This document shows, in pieces, positions 1 to 8,100 of a stretch of 47,085 nt of DNA (positions within the stretch are counted from its first letter, which is position 1; each line of letters begins with the position of its first letter). The notes below the pieces were generated by a model that was not told the origin of the DNA, made no database searches, and saw nothing but the letters and a program-made list of their open reading frames with translations. This DNA is from an uncultured Candidatus Actinomarina sp. GTDB taxonomy: Bacteria > Actinomycetota > Acidimicrobiia > Actinomarinales > Actinomarinaceae. The stretch is from NCBI GenBank assembly GCA_902593795.1, contig CACJJR010000004.1:1-47085 (forward strand). Reading direction: 5' to 3'. A program made the position numbers and the translations under genes.

Positions 1-60
1 AATAAACGCTGACCCGATAACTAGTGTCATGACAAATGTAAAAATGTATTTACTATTCAT
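1..60 (-). CDS. N-terminus of an exported or membrane protein (runs off the window)
   Basis: An ATG at 60..58 opens a frame that reads to the window edge without a stop. It gives 20 residues: a short polar start (MNSKY) followed by a hydrophobic stretch, as in a signal peptide or membrane anchor. The start overlaps the stop of the upstream membrane protein by 8 bp (ATGAATAG), the tight coupling seen elsewhere in this window. It would be the fourth gene of the surface operon. Nothing can be said about function because only the signal region is visible. Confidence 0.55.
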   Translation of the reverse strand, partial: MNSKYIFTFVMTLVIGSAFI

Positions 61-1483
61 TTTTACTTTTAACCTTTATGAATAGACCGATAATGAAAAT
101 AGAAATCATATAACCTAACAGCATCAAAGCAAAAGTTAATGAAAATGAACCCATACTTAATAAGTCTTGTTGAAGATTTGCAAATTCACTATCAGGAGAA
201 ACAATTAAAATTCTAATAAACAACCATAATCCAAGCAAGAAAGAAAGAAGAGGAAAAATTTTGTAAACCCCAGTTGAATCATTTAATGATTCCAGTAACT
301 CATTACCTCCGCCTGGAAGTGCTTTCAGTAAAACTCCCTCTATACACATTAAATAGCTAATAGCAGCAATAGCTGTAAAGACAGTGGATTCAAGAATAAA
401 AGGCAACGATGTTAAGTAGAAGAAGCCATAGCCTATGGCACTAAGACTAATTGATGAGTAAAATTTTGGAGATAATTTAGCGTTTGGCCTGCTGTTCAAA
501 ATATAACTGGAAGCAATAAATCCAAATATAAACCCAATAGGCATATTTAAATATACAAACGCAAGGGTTGAAATTAGTGCAAAAAATATTGCTTGGGGAG
601 CCCATCTAAATCTAACTTTTTGTTTAAATATAAATTTTTCAATTAAACCTTCTACACCTTCATAAAAGAAAGTTACTGATATTAAGCCTGTAAAAGCAGC
701 TAAAAATACTGCCAAATTTTCTAAATCAAGAACAAGTGAAGCTCCTTCTTCTACATAGCCTATTAAAAATGCAGTCATAGTGAGAGCAAAGAAAATCTTA
801 AGGAAGTTTGTAAATCTAGAATTACTAATAATTTCATTTTCCTTTCTAAAAAATCTAACTTTATATTCAGAAAGAATTTTATTGAACCACTCTTGAAGAA
901 GAAGTACTAGATAAAATAAGACGATGATCACAGTTGTCATTATGAACGCAATACTATTTTTTTCTTGATCAGTTAAATCAATATCATCAAATAGCGGGAT
1001 AGAGGTTATCAGTTCATTTGTAATTTCTATATTGAGGAAATCTGTACTTTCAGGAATAGGTGGTGGAATGGTAGTAGTAGTAGTTGTTGTAGTAGTAGTC
1101 GTTGTTGTAGTCGTCGTTGGTATTGCAGATATGATTGTCTGATTTTGAAATTTCTCACGTTCAAAGCTTATACAACTTTCTGCCGAACACTCTTCATTTG
1201 AAAGCTGTACTACCTTTGTAACAACTACATTTATTGTTGCAGTAACTTCATTTTCATAACAACATACTTCAATTGAACTTTCTTTCAATGGAATATCATA
1301 AGTTTCTACTTTTCCATCATGAAGTATTTCTAACGTAATAGAATCAAACTCTGGATATAAGATGTTCCAACTAATCACAATTGTTGCATCATCTTTTCTG
1401 TCTAGTGTAATATTTATATTTTCAGAATCTGCAGATGCATTAATGAATAAAATAAAAAATAGTATTAATAAATATTTCTTCAT
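53..1483 (-). CDS. Exported multi-pass membrane protein with Thr-rich linker, function unknown
   Basis: The protein has 476 residues from the ATG at 1483; a TTG codon lies just before it. A signal peptide ends near NASA at about residue 18. An extracytoplasmic domain of about 110 residues follows, with a fibronectin-III or Ig-like look and an adjacent Cys pair (EVCCYE). Next comes a run of about 16 Thr leading into a Pro-rich stretch. The C-terminal two thirds contain roughly eight hydrophobic segments. I do not recognise the family. It starts 3 bp after the TetR stop and is probably co-transcribed with the giant surface protein, so a role at the cell envelope is likely. The Thr linker resembles those of other exported proteins in the window. 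Confidence 0.75.
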   Translation of the reverse strand: MKKYLLILFFILFINASADSENINITLDRKDDATIVISWNILYPEFDSITLEILHDGKVETYDIPLKESSIEVCCYENEVTATINVVVTKVVQLSNEECSAESCISFEREKFQNQTIISAIPTTTTTTTTTTTTTTTTIPPPIPESTDFLNIEITNELITSIPLFDDIDLTDQEKNSIAFIMTTVIIVLFYLVLLLQEWFNKILSEYKVRFFRKENEIISNSRFTNFLKIFFALTMTAFLIGYVEEGASLVLDLENLAVFLAAFTGLISVTFFYEGVEGLIEKFIFKQKVRFRWAPQAIFFALISTLAFVYLNMPIGFIFGFIASSYILNSRPNAKLSPKFYSSISLSAIGYGFFYLTSLPFILESTVFTAIAAISYLMCIEGVLLKALPGGGNELLESLNDSTGVYKIFPLLSFLLGLWLFIRILIVSPDSEFANLQQDLLSMGSFSLTFALMLLGYMISIFIIGLFIKVKSKNE

Positions 1484-1486
1484 CAA

Positions 1487-2125
1487 CTACTTTTGTAATA
1501 AAAGTGCCTTATCAACAATTTTACTCATTTCAGATACGAGCCATTCGTCATTGAATTTTGACCAAATTTCAAATTCAGGATTATATCTCATCCATAAATA
1601 GATATTGCCATTCCAGATTACAAATATATCGTCAGTAAGAGTCTTGGCATCAACATCTTTGTACTTTTCTGCATAATCATTACAAATTCCTAATAAAAAA
1701 GTATACGGTTCTCCTTTTATCCATTTGTCGCTTATTAAAATCTCTCTAAATTGGTAAAACGCCTCCCTAACAGCATTTCCAACCTCAATACAAACAGACG
1801 TTTGGATTTCAATATATGCTTTTAACTGATCATGTGGATCAGGATTAGCATTATTAAACTTTGTTACGCCTTCAACTATTTTTTCAAAAGCAATATTAAA
1901 AATAGATCCAAAAACATCAATTAAGTTTTCTGGAAAATGATTATAAGCAGTTGCTACTGACGTCCCTGCTTCTTTTGCTATTAAAGATAGATTTATTTTA
2001 CTATTTGGAATATCAGGATTATTAAAAAGCTCTATAGCGCTATCAACTAGATTTTTGTGAGCTTCATCATAAATATTTTTTGCTCTAGCTGATCTACCAT
2101 CTTGTGACATTGCTCTCATTTCCAT
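1487..2125 (-). CDS. TetR-family transcriptional regulator
   Basis: The protein has 212 residues. Residues about 20-65 form the TetR-type helix-turn-helix, including the segments LSLIAKEAGTS and VATAYNHFPE. The rest is a variable helical ligand and dimerisation domain. In-frame ATGs at 2119 and 2110 are alternative starts; the 2125 ATG follows the upstream stop by 12 bp. The gene lies between the giant surface protein and a membrane protein on the same strand, so it probably belongs to their operon. The 16-bp palindrome at 10793-10808, in the predicted promoter of the operon, is a plausible binding site, which would make this an autoregulator. The ligand is unknown. Confidence 0.88.
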   Translation of the reverse strand: MEMRAMSQDGRSARAKNIYDEAHKNLVDSAIELFNNPDIPNSKINLSLIAKEAGTSVATAYNHFPENLIDVFGSIFNIAFEKIVEGVTKFNNANPDPHDQLKAYIEIQTSVCIEVGNAVREAFYQFREILISDKWIKGEPYTFLLGICNDYAEKYKDVDAKTLTDDIFVIWNGNIYLWMRYNPEFEIWSKFNDEWLVSEMSKIVDKALLLQK

Positions 2126-2137
2126 AGTTTAACTAAT

Positions 2138-5100
2138 TTAATTTACCGATTCTATTTTGGTAAGAATTCCTGTGACAACAAGCCTTTGTTTAGCTGAGTA
2201 TCTCGGATGACATGTTGTTAGTGTTAACCTGTCATCTCCACGATTGTAGAGAACGTATTCGCCACCGATAGCTTCAACAATTGCTACTTCATCCACTGCA
2301 TAATGATATTTATTTGAATCAACTGTAAGAATTAATTCATCTCCGATTTGTACTTGATCTAAATTGGCAAATGGTGCACCATATGTAGTTCTATGACCCG
2401 CAATTCCAACATTGCCACCTGTGCCAGGCAAAGCTGTATTTGCATAGTGGCCAGGGCCAAGCTCTAGTATTCTTTCACTTGTTCCTGCTACAACATATTG
2501 TTTAAGACTAATTGAGGATATTTCAAGATATCCAAAAACATCTGGTTTAAAACCATCTTCAATTTCTAAATCTGATGAAGATAATATATCTTGTACACTT
2601 TCAAATACAGGAATGTCATTGAAGATATTTTCTAAATTTATAATATTACTTTCTTCTTTAAATATTATTTCACTATTTTCTTTATTACTTTGATCTGAAT
2701 ACATTGAAGCAAGTTTTATCTGTGAAGATTCTTGTTTTGAGTTAGATAAGTACGCTTCGTTATATATATATCCGATAGAAAATACGGCTGATAATAATAA
2801 TAATGCAGATAGAGCAGTCACAGCTTTTATTGAAAATTTGTTAATTTTTTTATTTTTAGTTTTATCTTTTGGAAGATCAAATGTAAAAGATTTTTCATTT
2901 AAAGATCGGTCATCAAGCTCTTCATTAGTGAACTTAAATTCAATTTTATTTGAAGATATGAGATCTAAAATTTTACTAACATCATCTTTTGTAATATTTT
3001 CTTTTTTAGTAAATTTATTTTCTATGTTGCTAACTGAAGAAATTAAGTTTAGAAGTTCATGATTTAAATTATCAATAATTTCATTTTGACTTTCTGTATA
3101 AAGTCCTTTGTAAATATATGGATTTAATTTATTGAAATTTATTAATATTTCAACCTTTTCATTAATAAGCGATTCAATTTTAGATTTAAGTATAAAAATA
3201 TTTTTATAAATATTATCAAGTGATCTTTTAGATGGCTCATTTAATATAAGTCTTTTTTTTCTGTTTTTTGTAAATAAGAACAATCCAGAAAATAATAAAA
3301 GAATGCTGGAAATTACCATATTGCTTAAGTTGATACCAGTAGCAGCAAGCTTCATGCTATCTTCTGTGTAAAAATACTGTACTGTATAGCTTCCATCAGT
3401 CAAGTAAACACCCTCGTCATATTCATCCCATTCAAAAAAGTCATTACCTTCATCATCTGTTAAAGGACCCTCACAAATATCTCCTTCTTCAAGAATCAAG
3501 CCTTCACAGAAATCATCTTCCTCAAATGTAGTTGTTATTCCTGTTGGATCTGTTGGGTCAGGATCTGTTGGGTCAGGATCTGTTGGGTCAGGATCTGTTG
3601 GGTCAGGCTTGTTATTATCTATACAGTCAAGAAGATTCTCTAAATTAAAAATTCTTACAAGTGTTAAAAGACATTCGTCAGGATCTGTTCGGTCTATTGG
3701 AACAGTAGTTGTAGTAGTAGATACTGGACCAATTGTTGTAGTAGTAGATACTGGACCAATTGTTGTTGTAGGTGTAGGACCTGTTGTTGTTGTAGGTGTA
3801 GGACCTGTTGTTGTAGTAGTAGATACTGGACCAATTGTTGTTGTAGTAGATATTGGAATAGTGGTTGTGGTAGTAACTGGGTCATCAATACAATCAACTA
3901 CTTTCTTAAATCCACCTTTGGATTTTTGACCACTTAGGCTGTCCCTAACTATAAATCTAATCCTATACGTTGAGCCTTCAGGCACGTTAGAAAGAGTAGT
4001 AATATACAAATTCTGTCCACCAGCAAGACTATATGTGTTGTCTACAACTTTACTTCTGTTGATAAAGATTTTAAGACGTAGAGACATGCCAATATTTGAC
4101 TGACCATTAATTGCTGACAGTCCAAAAGAAGCACTTCCATCATTACTGCATTGACCATTATTAAAAATTTGAGGTTTAAATATTGGTTCAAATATTGTAG
4201 TGGTTGTTGTTGGTATCGTAGTTGTTGTTGTAGTTGTTGTTGTGGTCGTAGTAGTGGTTGTTGTTGTGGTCGTAGTAGTAGTAGTTGTTGTGGTCGTAGT
4301 AGTTACCGTACAACTAGCAGTATAAGAGAGGGTTGGATCAACTCCAGGGATGTCTGTATCGTCAGTTACCCAAGAACTACTATCATGCGACCCTCCAGAC
4401 TTTCTTGAACTATATCTCCACTGAATGCTCTCACCATTTGCAAGTGCTGGTGCAGAATAAGTCTCTGATGAATTAGCTGATACTTCTTCATCGCTCTTAA
4501 GTTGTGTCCAGTTTGACCCACCATCAGTTGAGTATTCCACTCTGTAAAATACTGAAACAGTTGAATCCGAGCCACTACTGAGAGTAATGGACGGTGTTTG
4601 TGTCTGTGAATCTGAACATGATCCTAATGAAGTTGAAACACTAGCACAGGAAGCTGTAAACGTACTAAGTTCCGTCCATGAGCTACCGTCTGTTGAATAT
4701 CGATATTGGATTTCTGTTCCGTTTGGATGACTATCAAAGTTATAAGTTGTTGATGCTCCTGCACTTATAACTTTTCCACTTGCTTTTCCAGTAACTGCAT
4801 TTGCAAAATAAGCAAATGGAGTTTCAACACCATTAACAGCATTTACTTTTCTCTTTTGAACATATAGTGTTACAGCTATATTGCTTCCACTGTTATCAAT
4901 CTCTATCTTAGAGCTACCAAAAGTTCCTTCTTGACCAACACCATTGTTGCCACAACCATTTGTAGAACTAGTTACAGCAATGTTTGTTACAGGACAATCT
5001 ATAGTGATAGTGCTTAAAGTTGCTTCTGATTGACTTAATCCCTCAGAAGAGTTTGCAACACTGTATTTGATTATTACCTGTGTTGTGTGAGTTTGTGCTG

Positions 5101-8100
5101 GTACGGAAAGTGAAGAAGTATCTGTCTGACCAGCTGCAACAGTTGCAGTACTTAATGTTGTATAGTTAGATCCTCCATCGGTTGAATATCTGACAGTGAA
5201 AGTTCCAGCAGCAGTTGAGTTTGTATTAATAAGAGTAATAGGGATTGCTGCACTTCCGCTAGAGCAACTTCCAGCAGAAGCTGTAGCACTGGCATTAAGT
5301 ATAGGACAATCAATTTCAATACTGCTTAAAGCTGTTGTAGAAGCGGAAGAGAAGTCTGTACTTGCAGAAGTCTGATAACGAATATAGACCGTAGTGTCAT
5401 TTGTAAATGATGAGCCTGAGAGACTAACTGTAGAGGTTGAGTCTGCTCCAACTGCAACATGAGATCCGCCAATACCGTCTGTCCAAGTTGAGTTATCTGT
5501 AGAGTATTGAACTTTAAAGTAATTACTGGCGCCTTGTCCAGTATTGTCAAGGAGTACATTTATAGGTGCTCCTCCACCGGAACAAGTTCCATGAGATGCG
5601 GAGACTGCGGGTGTTGTACAACTAACAGTAGAGCTATTCAAACTATTACCAGTGACGTAACTTCCTGAAAAAGAACCAGAAACTGTAGAAGTTTTATATC
5701 TCCACTGAATTGCAGTGCCGTTATTCACGGTTTGTGTGACCGTATCAGAACCACCAACTGTTACCGATTTACTTGCTTCTTTTTGTACCCAGTTTGATCC
5801 ACCATCTATTGAGTACTCAATTAAGAAATATGCAGTAGCTTGTGATGAACCACTGTTTGAAATAGCTAATGTTGATGTCTTTGAAGCTCCAGTACAACTA
5901 GCTGATAAAGTCTGTGAAGCAGAAGCTGTAATATTACATGACACGTCTGAACTTGCACTTCCAGTAGCCGTAGGAGTTCCTGTAAACGTTGCACTTGATG
6001 TAGATTCTTCGTATCTCCACGTGATGTTTGAACCAACAGGGACGCTATGCGTCAATGTTTCTGTGCTGTCAATCCCAACAGACTGATTAGCTTCCTTCAC
6101 TTGCCAAGAACCGCTATCAATCTTGTACTCAACTTTTATATATGCTGTTGTTGTTGCAGAGGCTGAGTTAGTAATTGCAAAACTTGATGTTGCACTACCA
6201 CTGGAACAAGTTCCAAGTGTAGCTGAAACACTTACATCAACAGTCGGACAATCAACTGTAAAGTCTGGACCCCAGGTTGAGTAACTACCTGAAAAAGAAT
6301 TAGAAGTTGTAGAGGTTTTGTATCTCCATCTAACATTTTGTCCATGTGGAACATTAACAGATGCAGATTCTGAGCTATTTGGTGCAACAGATTGATTAGC
6401 AACGAGTGTTGACCAGTTTGATCCACCATCTAAAGAGTACTCAACAAAGAAATAAGCATCTGCATTTGCTGAATCTGAGTTAGCCATATGGAAGTGTGTG
6501 AGTTTTGCACCTCCAGAACAAGCATTTCGTGTATTAGAAACAGAAGTGTCAATTATTGGACAGTCAACAGTAGAACTTGCAGATAGCGTCGTATAGCTTC
6601 CTGAAAATGACCCAGATGATGTAGAGGACTTATATCTCCACGTAATTGCTGAATCATGAGAAACAGATTGTGTCAGTGTTTCAGATGCATTTTTTGCAAC
6701 AGACTGGTTTGCTGCTTTCTGTGTCCAGTTTGATCCACCATCAACTGAATATTCAACTAAGAAATATGCTGTCGCGTTGGCGGAGTTAGAGTTGGCTAAA
6801 GTTAATGTTGAAGTTGCTGCTCCACTAGAACAACTCCCAAGGGACTGCGATGCACTTACATCTATTACTGGACAATCAACAGTACTGCTAGCAACAGTCG
6901 AGGATGTCAGTCCTGTAAAACTATTTGATGTATCTGAAGATGTAACTCTCCAAGTTATTGCTGAATCATGAGAAACGGATTGTGTAAATGTAGAACTCGC
7001 TCCACTGACTAAGGCGGAATTGGAGCTGTCTGTTGAATAGCTTGACCCACCATCTGTTGAGTATTCTACTTTTAGGTACGCTGTAGAACCTGAAGAGTTA
7101 GAGACTGTGAGTGTTGATGTAGCAGCACCACTGGAACAACTACCAAGAGATTGAGAACTTGAAACTGTTACTGCTTGAGGGCAGTCAACAGTGGAGCTTG
7201 CAGATAACGTAGTAGGAGTTAATCCCGTAAAGTCAGCACTTGTATCTGAAGAAGTAAATCTCCAGATTATTGCACTTCCATCGGAAACAGATTGTGTGAA
7301 TAAAGAGCCAGTTCCGTTGCTTATAGTTGCGTTAGCATTTGCTGTTGAATAACTTGAACCACCATTTACCGAATATTCTACTTTTACATACGCAGTTGAT
7401 CCTGAAGTATTCGTAACTGTAAGTGTAGAAGTTTGGGCGCCACCAGAACAACTGCCTAAAGCTTGTGATCCTGAAACAGTAACAATTATTGGACAGTCAA
7501 CAGTGGAACTTGCAGATAGAGTCGTATAGCTTCCTGAAAATGATCCAGAAGAAGTAGAAGACTTATATCGCCATGTAATTGCCGTACCACTTGCAACAGA
7601 CTGTGTCAGTGTTGCAGATCCATCTTGTGAAACAGACTGGTTTGCTGCTTTCTGTGTCCAGTTTGATCCACCATCAACTGAATATTCAACTAAGAAGTAT
7701 GCTGTCGTATTAGCAGAGTTAGAGTTAGCTAACGTAAGAGTAGAGGTATCAGCACCACCAGAACAACTACCGGCTAAAGACTGCGATGCAGAGGGGTCAA
7801 TATATAGACAATCTACAGTCGAACTTGCTACTTCAGTGCCTGATCCCGAGAATGAGTTGCTAGTTGTAGAAGTTAAATAAGTCCATGTAATTACTGAGCC
7901 ATTCGGAACACTTTGGGTAAGTGTGGTAGATGAATCTACTCCTACAGATTGATTCGTAACAACTGTATTCCAGTTTCCACTATCGATTTTGTAACGTACG
8001 TAAAAGTATGCTGTTGTGTTAGCTGAGGCAGAGTTTGATAAAGTTAATGTCGAAGTTGCTGATCCAGCTGAACAACCTCCAAGCGCCTGTGAAACAGTTG

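Noticed and set aside
2435-2507. LPGTG string in the sortase domain considered as a second sorting signal
   Set aside because: It lies just before the catalytic His, is not followed by a membrane helix, and similar strings are part of the class E sortase fold.
3609-3929. A plus-strand frame of Val/Gly repeats opposite the giant gene
   Set aside because: It is the complement of the Thr/Pro spacer codons; low-complexity shadow with no independent coding signal.
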